Shown here: positions 49,732 to 59,510 of the stretch, piece after piece
Layout of the letters: each line of letters begins with the position of its first letter
How positions within the stretch are numbered: the stretch's first letter is position 1
NCBI RefSeq assembly: GCF_028598555.1
Contig: NZ_JAQRFN010000018.1
Span: 23,172-87,171 of the forward strand
Origin: Xenorhabdus anantnagensis
GTDB lineage: Bacteria; Pseudomonadota; Gammaproteobacteria; Enterobacterales; Enterobacteriaceae
DNA: 64,000 nucleotides
Reading direction: 5' to 3'
Translations under genes and position numbers: made by a program
Notes under the pieces: generated by a model
Databases searched by the model: none
Seen by the model: only the letters and a program-made list of their open reading frames with translations
Told to the model about the DNA's origin: nothing

Positions 49732-50016
49732 GGTCACCTCACTTTCGTTTTTCCATTAACTAAAACTCAGCTACCTTTTATTCCTTCATCTCCATAATAA
49801 CTACTTCATGTGAAAAAAATACGACATTGGAATCTTTTATTGATAAATATCAAAAGAGATTTCTTTAAACTAAAAAAACATTAATTTTATTGACCAATTA
49901 ACAAGCATGTTATTAGTAATCATTGTCTTGAGCTAAATCACAGATAAGTTTATTAATTTTCTTTTATATTATTTAGATAAAATAAATGAGATAATTATTA
50001 TACTTCCATATAACAT
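49732..50016. other. Gap between the two fimbrin-like genes
   Basis: 285 AT-rich bases, no ORF. It probably contains a promoter for copy 1. I see no clear element. Confidence 0.4.
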
Positions 50017-50340
50017 TTAGTGATAAGTTATAGTAATAATACCTAATTCTTTATTTTCTCCCACCCATTTTATTTCTTCTTTTCCGATGTGCTTTGGGAT
50101 AGATAATGGAGAATTATCATCTTTTTGATATTCTATAATTTTTTCCTGATTTAACTGTTCACCATTATACCAGCAGTGCATTTTAGTATGATTTTCATCC
50201 CAATTGACTTGGCATGGCGGTTCAACAATAGCACCATAGAAATAAATCGTTCCAGAATTTGAGGTTGACGGAGAATTCGCCATTACAGGATAAGATAAAG
50301 ACATAAACAAAAAAGTTGTCATTTTTCGTAACATAAGCAT
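50017..50340 (-). CDS. Small secreted fimbrin-like protein (copy 2)
   Basis: 107 residues with a signal peptide (MLMLRKMTTFLFMSLSYPVM, then AN) and SGTIYFYGAIVEPPCQVNW, a second Cys (KMHCWYNGEQL) 12 residues later, and a C-terminus IPKHIGKEEIKWVGENKELGIITITY that lines up with copy 1 (PGNIGVSSVKWTDNQKRVAIV). GGAGG four to five bases before ATG 50340 is strong. The two are diverged tandem duplicates. Same uncertainty as copy 1. Confidence 0.7.
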   Translation of the reverse strand: MLMLRKMTTFLFMSLSYPVMANSPSTSNSGTIYFYGAIVEPPCQVNWDENHTKMHCWYNGEQLNQEKIIEYQKDDNSPLSIPKHIGKEEIKWVGENKELGIITITYH

Positions 50341-50809
50341 TCAACCTCCATTGCAGGTATTATTATCTTTTTTCAATTTCAGCCCCGCGCTAATTTTAAA
50401 ACCAGATAATGGTGTAACGCTCTGCTATCTATATAACAACTTAACGGCAAATGAAACACTTTCTTTAATACTTTTTACTAACCTAAGCTACATTTCAACA
50501 TAATATCCTAATAAGTTAAGATATGAGAAAACCAATTTGTGATTATTTAATAATAGTCAGATACCAACATTACACCAAATATATATTATCGGTACTGCCG
50601 TAGGGATTTAGCTATTTTTCCGATATCATTAGGTTATTTGCATATTTAACAACAAAAAGATTCACTGATGAACTATACAAATATACTGATATAACTACAC
50701 GTTACTCACTTCATTCGATGATGATTACGCTTTCCTATAAATTTTGTTATAGTCCCCTCCCAGTTTATTTGTCTACCAAAGTCCACTTTATGTGTTAAAT
50801 AGGTATCCC
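50341..50809. other. Gap upstream of lpxT
   Basis: About 470 bases between divergent genes (copy 2 and lpxT). It should hold both promoters. AT-rich, no ORF or repeat recognised. Confidence 0.4.
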
Positions 50810-51514
50810 ATGACTCGTAGTCACCCACTCGCTATACTTCTTCTCAATATCCTTGGTATCGCCCTGTTTCTCTCATGGTACTTGCCTGAGAACCACGGCT
50901 TTTGGTTCCACATTGATTCCTCTATTTTTTATTTTTTTAATGAAAAATTATTGCCAGATTCAAAATTTGCTCTATTTGTAGCCATCGCGAACGTCAGGGC
51001 ATTTGATGTTATATCGCTTCTATGCATGGGCCTATTGTACTACAGCGCGTTTCGGAAACAGGATTATGCAGGCAAACGCCGACTTTTCATGATTGGTCTA
51101 GTGATGATCATCTCGGCCGTTATCATTAATCAAATAGGACATCGGATCCCCGTCAGTCGCCCAAGCCCGACGCTGACATTTGAAAATGTGAATCGCATAA
51201 ACGAAATGACAAGCTGGCATACAAAAGATGCATCCAAAGACAGCTTTCCTGGTGATCATGGGTTGATGCTCTTAATTTTCAGCAGCTTTATTTTGCGTTA
51301 TATCTCCCGTGGTGCATTCTTCATTGCTTTACTGATTATGGTCACTTTTGCTCTTCCACGTATTATGGCTGGTGCTCACTGGTTTACAGACATTGCTGTA
51401 GGCTCTTTGTCCCTGACACTGATTGGCATGAGCTGGGTATTGCTGACCCCATTAAGTGACATTATGGCAACATGGCTAGACAAGAAATTACCGCATATTA
51501 GACGCAGTAATTAA
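50810..51514 (+). CDS. lpxT: Lipid A 1-diphosphate synthase LpxT (YeiU)
   Basis: Inner-membrane PAP2-family enzyme moving a phosphate from undecaprenyl diphosphate to lipid A position 1 on the periplasmic side. The PAP2 motifs are present: IPVSRPSPTLTF, KDSFPGDHG and RIMAGAHWFTDI. Six hydrophobic segments. ATG 50810 gives 234 residues (E. coli 237) and has AGG six bases upstream; a GTG at 50792 would add six residues. It is next to mepS as in E. coli (yeiR is missing). Confidence 0.93.
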   Translation: MTRSHPLAILLLNILGIALFLSWYLPENHGFWFHIDSSIFYFFNEKLLPDSKFALFVAIANVRAFDVISLLCMGLLYYSAFRKQDYAGKRRLFMIGLVMIISAVIINQIGHRIPVSRPSPTLTFENVNRINEMTSWHTKDASKDSFPGDHGLMLLIFSSFILRYISRGAFFIALLIMVTFALPRIMAGAHWFTDIAVGSLSLTLIGMSWVLLTPLSDIMATWLDKKLPHIRRSN

Positions 51515-51521
51515 GATAATA

Positions 51522-51554
51522 ATATTGAGGAGATACCTATTATCTCCTCAATAT
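51522..51554 (+). terminator. Hairpin after lpxT
   Basis: ATATTGAGGAGATA and TATCTCCTCAATAT form a perfect 14-bp stem with a 5-base loop, eight bases after the stop. No T-run follows. Confidence 0.6.
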
Positions 51555-51859
51555 CACACTATATTTATCAAAGAAGTATAAAATAACAACAAATCATTCT
51601 AACCCCTTACTTATTAATCTAATTTTTTGTAAATAATTCTTTTTGTCTCTCGCTTTTTACTAATGATTTCAGTAATCTTCCATGCGTCCTGTTTATTAAA
51701 ATAACACTCTTTGTAAAGATACTAATAAAATGTGTTGCTTAGCACACTTTATGGACAGAAAATTTGTTAATTCACCATCTTCTGACTAAGCTTTAAAACG
51801 TTTAGTGTTTTCATGATGTCGATAAGCCACATTAAGGACTGCAAGGGAAAATCAATATA
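51555..51859. other. Gap between lpxT and mepS
   Basis: About 305 bases. Holds the mepS promoter and leader. In E. coli the mepS mRNA has a long leader; nothing specific is visible here. Confidence 0.35.
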
Positions 51860-52447
51860 ATGGTCAAATCTCAATCAATACTGAGATATATCATGCGGCT
51901 GATACCCGCAATTTTGACGGCAGTGGTACTGACCGCATGTAGTTCACCAGATTCCAAGCTACGCAATAAACAAACTGAGATGCATGCAGTAAACTCTCAA
52001 AAGCATTATTTACTGCAAACATCTCAGGATGAATTTGAAACGCTGGTTAACAGCTTAGATATTAAGTCTAAGATACTTAATCAATACGCAGACTGGAAAG
52101 GTGTCGCCTATCGATTTGGCGGGAACACCAAACGCGGTATTGATTGTTCTGCTTTTGTACAACGTACTTTTCATGACCAATTTGGGATAGAGTTACCACG
52201 TTCCACATTGGAACAGCAGAATATAGGACAAACCGTTAATCGCTCTAAATTGCAGGCGGGCGATTTGGTACTGTTTAAGACGGGGATTCGTATGCGTCAT
52301 ATCGGTATCTATATCGGCAATCATCAATTTGTCCACGCTTCAACCAGCAACGGGGTTATTGTTTCCAAACTGACCGATACTTACTGGAATAAACGTTACT
52401 ACGGTGCAAGACGAGTATTATCAGATGATATAAAAGCCTCGATATAA
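51860..52447 (+). CDS. mepS: Murein DD-endopeptidase MepS
   Basis: Outer-membrane lipoprotein that cuts peptide crosslinks to open the wall for growth. Signal peptide with lipobox VLTAC (Cys about 27), then an NlpC/P60 domain with the catalytic Cys in [12 protein letters not shown], His in MRHIGIYIG and third polar residue His in FVHASTSNG. It is 195 residues (E. coli 188). Confidence 0.95.
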   Translation: MVKSQSILRYIMRLIPAILTAVVLTACSSPDSKLRNKQTEMHAVNSQKHYLLQTSQDEFETLVNSLDIKSKILNQYADWKGVAYRFGGNTKRGIDCSAFVQRTFHDQFGIELPRSTLEQQNIGQTVNRSKLQAGDLVLFKTGIRMRHIGIYIGNHQFVHASTSNGVIVSKLTDTYWNKRYYGARRVLSDDIKASI

Positions 52448-52488
52448 CTGAATCACCTGTGTTACTAAGATTTTCCCTTGCAAACTTT

Positions 52489-52519
52489 AAAAAACGCTTC
52501 TATCTAAGAAGCGTTTTTT
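52489..52519. terminator. Bidirectional terminator between mepS and yejG
   Basis: AAAAAACGCTTC pairs with GAAGCGTTTTTT around TATCTAA. The A- and T-runs serve both strands of the convergent pair. Confidence 0.92.
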
Positions 52520-52543
52520 ATCATTTTTGATCAATAGGTAGAA

Positions 52544-52888
52544 TTATAATGGATACAGCGCAGTTATATTTTCTGCAATTGCAGCGCCTAACGTCTTTAA
52601 ACGACATATCACAGCACTCTCATCTTCCTTAGCAAAAAACAAACATGGCTCCCCTTCCCATTCAATCACAGCACTTAGTATCTGCATATCAGCAATAGAC
52701 TGATTTATAGCTTGCAAAATCTCCCGCGCTTTTTCGCCTTCATGGCTTAATAATTTCAGCCCCATCAGGCTATTTCTTAAATCTGTTTCTTCTGCTGGTA
52801 AAATCTCAACTTTTGTACCAACAAAACCAGATGACCACCGATAACTTTGCGGCAGCCTATGTACTACCGAAAGTTGAATATTATTCAC
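52544..52888 (-). CDS. yejG: YejG family protein
   Basis: A 114-residue cytoplasmic protein matching E. coli YejG through QLSVVHRLPQSYRWSSGF at the N-terminus and ICRLKTLGAAIAE near the C-terminus, with EGEPCLF in between. The length is the same as E. coli. In E. coli it has been linked to aminoglycoside tolerance; biochemical role unknown. It lies between mepS and bcr as part of the yejG-bcr-rsuA-radD-rplY-yejK-yejL-yejM order. Confidence 0.92.
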   Translation of the reverse strand: MNNIQLSVVHRLPQSYRWSSGFVGTKVEILPAEETDLRNSLMGLKLLSHEGEKAREILQAINQSIADMQILSAVIEWEGEPCLFFAKEDESAVICRLKTLGAAIAENITALYPL

Positions 52889-53492
52889 GTATCATTCCTA
52901 TCAGAAACAACATTAATACATCTAACCACCAGCTGTAGGTTATCGATTCGTTAAAACCGAATAACCACCAACAAAAAAGTAAACAAAAAGTTAAAATAAA
53001 AATCGCGTTATCTCACCTACTTCGTCTTCTATCTAAAAAAAGTGAGATCGAACTCGCATTTTGTATATATTTATACTGTTTAAGTAAATAATTCAACTTA
53101 TTTTTATGCAAAACAGCAACCTTTCATTCAAGATTTATTTACATATTTATTTTTTCAAACATCACTGAGTACCAATAAAAGCATAATCTTTTTATTTACA
53201 ATAGGTTAAATAATGACAACCTTATGACCTTCCAGAATCATGAAGCCATTATAACAAGTTAACAAAAAAGTAACATTTCAATATTGATCAGATATGATAA
53301 AATTAACAAATAATTAAACTTGTTTGATGATTGTTCGATATTTCCTGTTTATCGGATTAATGAATCGTACCTTTAAAATCTAAAGTACTTTAGGAGAACG
53401 GAGTTAATTTCAATCTCTACATCGGCTCAAGAAGAAACCTGAACAAATGTCTTTTTATTAGATACGAGAAGAATAACATCTGATAATAAACA
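52889..53492. other. Gap between bcr and yejG
   Basis: About 600 very AT-rich bases with stops in every frame. It should hold the yejG promoter on the minus strand. A ribosome-site-like TAGGAGAACGGAG at 53391-53403 (plus) has no ORF after it. It is longer than one small promoter needs. Confidence 0.4.
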
Positions 53493-53523
53493 AAAGACCA
53501 CCCCATACTGACAGATGGCCTTT
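53493..53523 (-). terminator. Putative terminator of bcr
   Basis: AAAGACCA (53493-53500) pairs with TGGCCTTT (53516-53523) with one mismatch, A/T-rich flanks on both sides. About 70 bases after the bcr stop. Confidence 0.45.
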
Positions 53524-53591
53524 AAAAACATTTGATGCACGATCCTAATTACTTTCTGATCGTTACTATTTTAAACTATTTATAATACTGA

Positions 53592-54782
53592 TTATTTATG
53601 CAACTTATCACGTGCATATATAATCAACAACATTGCCAATATTACGCATAACGCCATTGAACCAACCATTGGCCATGCACTTTCCTCTGGCAATAAAGAC
53701 AAAATAGTGCCTACTAATGCTGCAATACTAAAACGGATGGTTCCTGCCAATGAAGCAACCGTTCCAGCCATATGAGGATAATCGTCCAATACAACAGCCA
53801 TAGTGTTAGACGTAATCATGGAAATTCCGCTGATATAAATAGCAACCCCCATAACCAGAGAAATAAATCCCAGATCAAACATGGTGCTAAACAGTAACCA
53901 TAATCCCATGACAAATTGAACGTACAATCCAATATGCAACATTTTCAATGGGCCATATTTGCGAACACACTGGCTATTAATGGTTGCCATAATGAACAGA
54001 AAAATAATATTCAGCCCAAAATAGTAACCAAAATGCTGTTCAGACACACCGTTTAACTTAATGTAAACAAATGCACCAACACTAAGAAAAGAGAACATTC
54101 CTGCAAAGGAAAAACCGCTGGCTAAGATATAACATAGCACTTGGCGTTGCCGAAACAGCATAACAAACTGCTTCAAAGTCGTTTTTAAGTGAAATCGCTG
54201 CCTTTTTTCTTTAGGCAACGTCTCTTTGATGAAGAAAGCAACCAGAGCTGTAGCAATTACCGCCACAACAGCAATCGACCAGAAAATAGCATGCCAATTG
54301 AACCATACCATCAACAGCCCACCTAACATGGGAGCTAATAAAGGTGCAATGATCATCACCAATGTCACAAAAGACATGCTGCGGGAAAATTCCTCTTTTG
54401 TGAATTTATCACGCATAAGAGCATTGATTACAACACTGGCAGCCGCAGCAGAAAATCCATGCAAGAAACGCATAGCGATGAAAGTATCAATATCTTGTGC
54501 TAAAGCACATGCAACAGAAGAGATGACAAAAACAATAATACCGCCCAGAATGACGGGTTTTCGCCCCAAACTATCCGACATTGGCCCATAAACCATTTGG
54601 CCAATGGCAAAGCCCAAAATATAGCTACTCAGTGTCATCTGTACCAAGCCATCATTGACACCAAAATCTTTAGCGATCGTTGGCATACTCGGCAAATACA
54701 TATCAATTGCCAATGGCATTAACATAGAAAGCAAACCAAGGATCAATACTAATCCCAAATAGGACGAACGCTGTTGTTGCAC
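53592..54782 (-). CDS. bcr: Bcr/CflA family multidrug efflux protein
   Basis: Major facilitator drug/H+ antiporter with twelve membrane helices, 396 residues as in E. coli Bcr (bicyclomycin and other drugs). DMYLPSMPTIAKDFG in the first periplasmic part, GPMSDSLGRKPVILGG in the 2-3 loop and FSAAAASVVINALMRD are family motifs. It is just downstream of rsuA (32 bases), as in E. coli. Confidence 0.92.
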   Translation of the reverse strand: MQQQRSSYLGLVLILGLLSMLMPLAIDMYLPSMPTIAKDFGVNDGLVQMTLSSYILGFAIGQMVYGPMSDSLGRKPVILGGIIVFVISSVACALAQDIDTFIAMRFLHGFSAAAASVVINALMRDKFTKEEFSRSMSFVTLVMIIAPLLAPMLGGLLMVWFNWHAIFWSIAVVAVIATALVAFFIKETLPKEKRQRFHLKTTLKQFVMLFRQRQVLCYILASGFSFAGMFSFLSVGAFVYIKLNGVSEQHFGYYFGLNIIFLFIMATINSQCVRKYGPLKMLHIGLYVQFVMGLWLLFSTMFDLGFISLVMGVAIYISGISMITSNTMAVVLDDYPHMAGTVASLAGTIRFSIAALVGTILSLLPEESAWPMVGSMALCVILAMLLIIYARDKLHK

Positions 54783-54814
54783 GCAGTAACTCCTGAATCA
54801 GTTAAAGGATAAAA

Positions 54815-55522
54815 TTAAGGTGTTGGCGTTTGTATGCTGTTGATTTCACTATCAGTCAGCGCTCGATATTCTCCTTGCTCCAATTCAGGATCGAGATAAA
54901 TTTCGCCAATTCGCTCCCGATGAAGCGCTACAACATGATTCTCTACTGCGGCAAACATTCGTTTTACTTGATGATAACGCCCTTCACTAATGGTCAAACG
55001 AACAAGTTGAGGCTCAATAATTTCCAGTTGTGCGGGTTTTGTCAGGGTTTTTTCCCCATTTAGCTGCACTCCTGTCAGGAATTTTTGCTCGATATCCTCA
55101 GCAATGGGGTGTTCCAATGTAACAAGATAGGTTTTTTCACAATGATGTTTGGGAGATGTAATACGGTGTGACCATTGTCCGTCATCAGTCAGCAGCACCA
55201 GCCCTGTAGTATCGATATCCAAACGCCCTGCTGAATGTAATTTATGGGCAACCGGCTCATCAATAAAATACAAAATTGTTGGGTTTGACGGATCATCTGT
55301 CGAACACACATATCCCTGAGGTTTATTCAACATGAAATAACGCGGACCATTTAATTGTTGCAATATCGAACCATCATAGGCAACTTGTTGATCGGACTTC
55401 AACTTATAGGCGCCTGTTTTGATGATTTCGTCATCGACAGTAACTCGCCCTGCCCGCAACTCTCGCCCCACATAGTTGCGGCTAATACCTAATTGTTGTG
55501 ATAAAAATTTATCCAATCGCAT
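54815..55522 (-). CDS. rsuA: 16S rRNA pseudouridine-516 synthase RsuA
   Basis: Makes pseudouridine 516 in 16S rRNA. N-terminal S4 domain ([19 protein letters not shown]), catalytic domain with the nucleophile Asp in [17 protein letters not shown] and [13 protein letters not shown]. The start at 55522 gives 235 residues and the E. coli N-terminus (231 residues). A longer frame to 55606 exists but its first 28 residues are not part of the family. Confidence 0.95.
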   Translation of the reverse strand: MRLDKFLSQQLGISRNYVGRELRAGRVTVDDEIIKTGAYKLKSDQQVAYDGSILQQLNGPRYFMLNKPQGYVCSTDDPSNPTILYFIDEPVAHKLHSAGRLDIDTTGLVLLTDDGQWSHRITSPKHHCEKTYLVTLEHPIAEDIEQKFLTGVQLNGEKTLTKPAQLEIIEPQLVRLTISEGRYHQVKRMFAAVENHVVALHRERIGEIYLDPELEQGEYRALTDSEINSIQTPTP

Positions 55523-55792
55523 GAATAGAAATACCTGACAAAAATAAATACATATGAACACGTCCTTGATATCGCGAACAACTTCAAGGCCATGACTAGG
55601 ATACAAAGTTAAACAGATAATTTATAGGAAAATCATCACGACAGTAACTATATCAATAATAAGCTACACGTTATAGCCCACTTCTTCTCTGAAAAATAAT
55701 AACAAGTTATTTCTCGGCAGCAGGGCTAAATGAAAAATGTTATTCTCTACATCAATTATCTTTTACCTGATGTTTGTGACAGTAACATAAAA

Positions 55793-57550
55793 ATGGCTTT
55801 TACTTTACGTCCTTATCAACAAGAAGCGGTAGACGCAACCATTCGCTATTTTCGCCAACACAAAGATCCTGCCGTTATTGTTTTGCCGACAGGCGCAGGT
55901 AAAAGCCTTGTTATTGCTGAACTGGCAAAATTGGCTCATGGCCGCGTTTTAGTACTGGCACATGTCAAAGAACTCGTTGCGCAAAACCACAGCAAATATT
56001 GTGCTTATGGATTAAATGCCGACATTTTTTCTGCCGGATTGAACCAAAAACAAAGCGAAGGAAAAGTAGTTTTTGGTAGCATCCAATCCATTGCCCGCAA
56101 CCTGGATTGTTTTGATCACCATTTTTCACTGCTAATTATCGATGAATGCCATCGCATCAGCGATGACGAAAACAGTCAATATCAACAAATCATCCAGCAG
56201 CTCCGGAAAAACAATTCCCAAATCCGCATATTAGGTTTAACTGCAACGCCTTATCGCCTCGGCTCTGGCTGGATATATCAATATCATTATCATGGCATGA
56301 TCCGCGGTGATGAGCGCAGTTTTTTTCGCGATTGTATTTATGAACTTCCATTACGTTATATGATTAAGCACCATTTTCTGGTTTCTCCAGAAAGGCTGGA
56401 TATGCCCGTAATACAATATGATTTCAGCCAGGTACGTACCAGCCAACAAGGGATATTTAACGAAACGGAATTAAACCGAGAGCTCAAACGTCAAAAGCGC
56501 ATCACGCCTCATATCATTAAACAAGTCATTGAATATGCACAAGATCGAAAAGGTGTGATGATTTTCGCAGCTACGATAGAGCATGCCAAAGAAATTTTCC
56601 AATTGCTGCCTACAGACCAAGCCGCGCTAGTCAGCGCAAATACGCCCGCATCTGAACGAGATTTCTTAATTACGGCATTCAAAGAACAGCAACTTCGCTA
56701 TATGGTCAATGTTGCGGTACTCACAACAGGATTTGATGCTCCTCATGTTGATTTAATCGCTATATTGCGTCCAACAGAATCCGTCAGCCTCTATCAGCAA
56801 ATCGTCGGGCGCGGTTTACGTTTATTTCCTGACAAAAAAGATTGCCTGATTCTGGACTATGCTGGTAATCCTCACGATCTTTACACCCCAGAAGTAGGTA
56901 GCAACAAACCCAATTCGCAAAACCAGCCTGTACAGGTATTCTGCCCCATCTGCCAATTTGCCAATACTTTTTGGGGTACATGCACAGCAGATGGAGAAAT
57001 CATTGAACATTTTGGACGGCGCTGCCAAGGCTGGGAAGAAGACGAAAATGGGAGACGCCAACAATGTGATTTCCGTTTTCGTTTCAAATCATGCCCCCAT
57101 TGTGGCGCAGAAAATGATATTGCAGCCCGACGTTGTCACCGTTGTGACGAAATACTCGTCGATCCCGATGATATGCTGAAAGCAGCGCTGAAACTTAAAG
57201 ATGCGCTGGTGTTGCGTTGTGGCGGAATGCAGCTAACGCCGGGTCACGACAACAAAGGGGAATGGCTGAAAATCACCTATTACGATGAAGATGGTGCCGA
57301 TGTATCAGAACTATTCCGTTTATCCACCCCGGCCCAAAAGAAAGTATTTGAACTACAATTTCTTCGCCAACACCAGCGTGCACCAGAAACCATTTTTCGT
57401 TGGAAAACAGCGGCAGATATTGCTAATCAGCTTCCTTCCTTGCGCCACCCTGATTTTGTTGTCGCACGTAAAAAAGGGCAATTTTGGCAAATTCGAGATA
57501 AGGTTTTTGATTATCAAGGACGATTTAGGCGGGCTGATGATTTGTACTAA
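55793..57550 (+). CDS. radD: DEAD-box-type ATPase RadD (YejH)
   Basis: SF2 DNA-dependent ATPase used in double-strand-break repair and recombination; E. coli RadD works with RecA and SSB. Motifs in order: [11 protein letters not shown], Walker [16 protein letters not shown]-type box [30 protein letters not shown] and QIVGRGLRL, then a zinc-binding region with several CxxC pairs ([19 protein letters not shown]). The start at 55793 gives 585 residues and the E. coli N-terminus (586); an upstream ATG at 55730 would add 21 residues without family match. It is divergent from rsuA. Confidence 0.95.
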   Translation: MAFTLRPYQQEAVDATIRYFRQHKDPAVIVLPTGAGKSLVIAELAKLAHGRVLVLAHVKELVAQNHSKYCAYGLNADIFSAGLNQKQSEGKVVFGSIQSIARNLDCFDHHFSLLIIDECHRISDDENSQYQQIIQQLRKNNSQIRILGLTATPYRLGSGWIYQYHYHGMIRGDERSFFRDCIYELPLRYMIKHHFLVSPERLDMPVIQYDFSQVRTSQQGIFNETELNRELKRQKRITPHIIKQVIEYAQDRKGVMIFAATIEHAKEIFQLLPTDQAALVSANTPASERDFLITAFKEQQLRYMVNVAVLTTGFDAPHVDLIAILRPTESVSLYQQIVGRGLRLFPDKKDCLILDYAGNPHDLYTPEVGSNKPNSQNQPVQVFCPICQFANTFWGTCTADGEIIEHFGRRCQGWEEDENGRRQQCDFRFRFKSCPHCGAENDIAARRCHRCDEILVDPDDMLKAALKLKDALVLRCGGMQLTPGHDNKGEWLKITYYDEDGADVSELFRLSTPAQKKVFELQFLRQHQRAPETIFRWKTAADIANQLPSLRHPDFVVARKKGQFWQIRDKVFDYQGRFRRADDLY

Positions 57551-57622
57551 AGATGATTTGCATTAAATATGTCAAACAACCTGCCCACTAATCCATTAAC
57601 CGACCGGAAAGCATATTTATAT

Positions 57623-57651
57623 TTGCCGTTATATCGGTTTTTCGTTAGAAT
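57623..57651 (+). promoter_or_regulatory. Sigma-70 promoter of rplY
   Basis: TTGCCG (57623-57628), 17-base spacer, TAGAAT (57646-57651), followed by the GC-rich discriminator GCCGCCCGC, which is typical of stringently controlled ribosomal genes. The transcript should start near 57658. Confidence 0.65.
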
Positions 57652-57657
57652 GCCGCC

Positions 57658-57752
57658 CGCTTAGCGTAATACATAATGTTAAGCCAAGTATCGAACCTGC
57701 TGCTGGGTCGCCTGTAGCAGGATTTATTTTCTTCTTTTACAGAGAAAAAATA
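57658..57752 (+). promoter_or_regulatory. Putative rplY (L25) leader RNA
   Basis: A leader of about 95 bases containing a hairpin CCTGCT (57696-57701) / AGCAGG (57716-57721) with a GGGTCGCC loop region. Gammaproteobacterial rplY genes are known to carry a structured leader for autoregulation by L25, which normally binds 5S rRNA. Assignment rests on position and hairpin only. Confidence 0.5.
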
Positions 57753-58034
57753 ATGTTAACTATTAATGCAGAAGTACGTAAAGAGCAGGGCAAAGGTGCG
57801 AGCCGCCGCCTGCGTAGAGCTAACAAGTTTCCAGCAATCATCTACGGTGGTAACCAAGAGCCAGTTTCTATCGAACTGGATCACGATGCAGTTATCAACC
57901 ACGAAAGCAAACCAGAATTCTACGAAGTTATGACTCTGGTTGTTGATGGTAAAGAAACTAAAGTTAAAGTGCAGGCAGTACAGCGTCATCCGTTTAAACC
58001 TAAACTGACGCACATCGATTTCCTGCGTGCTTAA
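57753..58034 (+). CDS. rplY: 50S ribosomal protein L25
   Basis: A 93-residue 5S rRNA-binding ribosomal protein of the short (single-domain) form. [20 protein letters not shown] and [17 protein letters not shown] are near identical to E. coli (94 residues). AGAG upstream of ATG 57753. Own promoter and terminator; probably monocistronic. Confidence 0.98.
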   Translation: MLTINAEVRKEQGKGASRRLRRANKFPAIIYGGNQEPVSIELDHDAVINHESKPEFYEVMTLVVDGKETKVKVQAVQRHPFKPKLTHIDFLRA

Positions 58035-58070
58035 TTAGCCACAGTCGAGCTTTTATCGGGACGCCGAGTA

Positions 58071-58096
58071 AATAACGCCGCATTTGCGGCGTTATT
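58071..58096. terminator. Bidirectional terminator between rplY and yejK
   Basis: AATAACGCCGC and GCGGCGTTATT form an 11-bp stem with an ATTT loop. It sits between convergent genes; the T-run is short (TATTTATTTCT on the plus strand). Confidence 0.85.
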
Positions 58097-58130
58097 TATT
58101 TCTACAGATTAATTTTTCACTGTTACCAGT

Positions 58131-59135
58131 TTAGCGATTGCCACCATGACGTTGCAATTGATCACGTAGGTTTGGCGGTGTGCCTTTAATCGTCAACGTA
58201 TCCGTTACTGGATCCCAAAAAATTCTCTCTCCCATCAACATGGCATCAAAGTTGATAGTTAATCCTCCCCCACTGCCCGCGAATTTTGTCAATTGGCGCA
58301 ACGTTCCGCGATCGGCCGGAAAACTCTCTTCCAATTCATAGCCCTGTCCTTGCGAAAATTGCTGAAAATTTTGCTCTCCCAATGAGGGTAACTCTTGAGA
58401 TAGTTCTTGCAGCTTAATTTCCTCGCCAGCTTGTAACTGCTCATTACAGTAACCATAAACTTGCTGACGATAAGCCTGACGTTCATTTTTATCCAACTGT
58501 GCCGACTCACAATAATCGTCCACAGCCTGCAATAAACCTTTATTTTGAACTTTGGCATTCATGCCTTCGCTGGCAGCAAGGAAATCCATAAAAAAGTCAG
58601 AAACCTTACGCCCCACCCGTCCTTTTAGGAATGTCAGGTAACGACTGGATTCAGGATTTGTTTCCCATTCAGTCAAATCGATTCTGGCAACAATATCAGC
58701 ATGGGGAATATCAATATATTGCGTTGTATTTACATCAAGTTCATCATTGACGGACATGCTGTTGCAACTATTAAGAACGGCAATCAGTAAATATTCCACA
58801 GCAAGATATCGATATTGACAAAACAACACCGTTCCCCCTTCTGCGAACGGATATTTCGCCAACTCATCTTTCAAGCGAACAGTTGCAGCCCGACTAAAGC
58901 CGAGAAAATCCTCATCTCCTTTACGCAGATGACGAAGAGATTCTGCCAGTTCACTTTCCTCATTAAATAAACCGTAAGCTTTACTTTTCGCACTATATAC
59001 ACGATGTAACTCTGCCATCATCTCTTCAACCACTTGATTAGTGTCCAGCAAAGAATCACGCAGAATCACTTCCAACGTTTGCTCATCACGTTTAATCAAC
59101 CGGTGTAACGCGATCTGGGTAATTTCCAGACTCAT
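58131..59135 (-). CDS. yejK: Nucleoid-associated protein YejK
   Basis: A 334-residue protein of the NdpA/YejK family, found with the nucleoid in E. coli (335 residues). N-terminal [22 protein letters not shown], the middle [21 protein letters not shown] and C-terminal [14 protein letters not shown] are conserved. It interacts with topoisomerases in E. coli. It is divergent from yejL. Confidence 0.95.
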   Translation of the reverse strand: MSLEITQIALHRLIKRDEQTLEVILRDSLLDTNQVVEEMMAELHRVYSAKSKAYGLFNEESELAESLRHLRKGDEDFLGFSRAATVRLKDELAKYPFAEGGTVLFCQYRYLAVEYLLIAVLNSCNSMSVNDELDVNTTQYIDIPHADIVARIDLTEWETNPESSRYLTFLKGRVGRKVSDFFMDFLAASEGMNAKVQNKGLLQAVDDYCESAQLDKNERQAYRQQVYGYCNEQLQAGEEIKLQELSQELPSLGEQNFQQFSQGQGYELEESFPADRGTLRQLTKFAGSGGGLTINFDAMLMGERIFWDPVTDTLTIKGTPPNLRDQLQRHGGNR

Positions 59136-59251
59136 TATTTATACTCCTTTTGCAACTTTGGTAACAAAAAATTAATTTGTCATAAAAAAGCGGAAAATCG
59201 CCCCTCTATACGGTAAGATATAGGGCTTTGTACATTCAGGATATTTGATTT

Positions 59252-59479
59252 ATGCCACAGTCATCCCGCTATAGCGATGAAAAATTTGAACATTTATTAA
59301 CTGAATTAGTAAATGTTTTCGAGAAAAACCATACTCCAACTGACCTGACCTTGATGGTTTTGGGCAATATGGTAACGAATTTGATCAATACAAGCATTGC
59401 TCCTGAACAGCGCAAACATATTGCAGACTCGTTTGTACACGCGTTACAGTCTTCAATCAACGAAGACAAAGCGCATTAA
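59252..59479 (+). CDS. yejL: UPF0352 protein YejL
   Basis: A 75-residue helical protein (E. coli 75) beginning [20 protein letters not shown]. The role is unknown. It lies 31 bases before yejM, probably in one transcript, as in E. coli. Confidence 0.94.
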   Translation: MPQSSRYSDEKFEHLLTELVNVFEKNHTPTDLTLMVLGNMVTNLINTSIAPEQRKHIADSFVHALQSSINEDKAH

Positions 59480-59510
59480 TCTTAATTAACCACCTTGACG
59501 TAAAGAAAAT

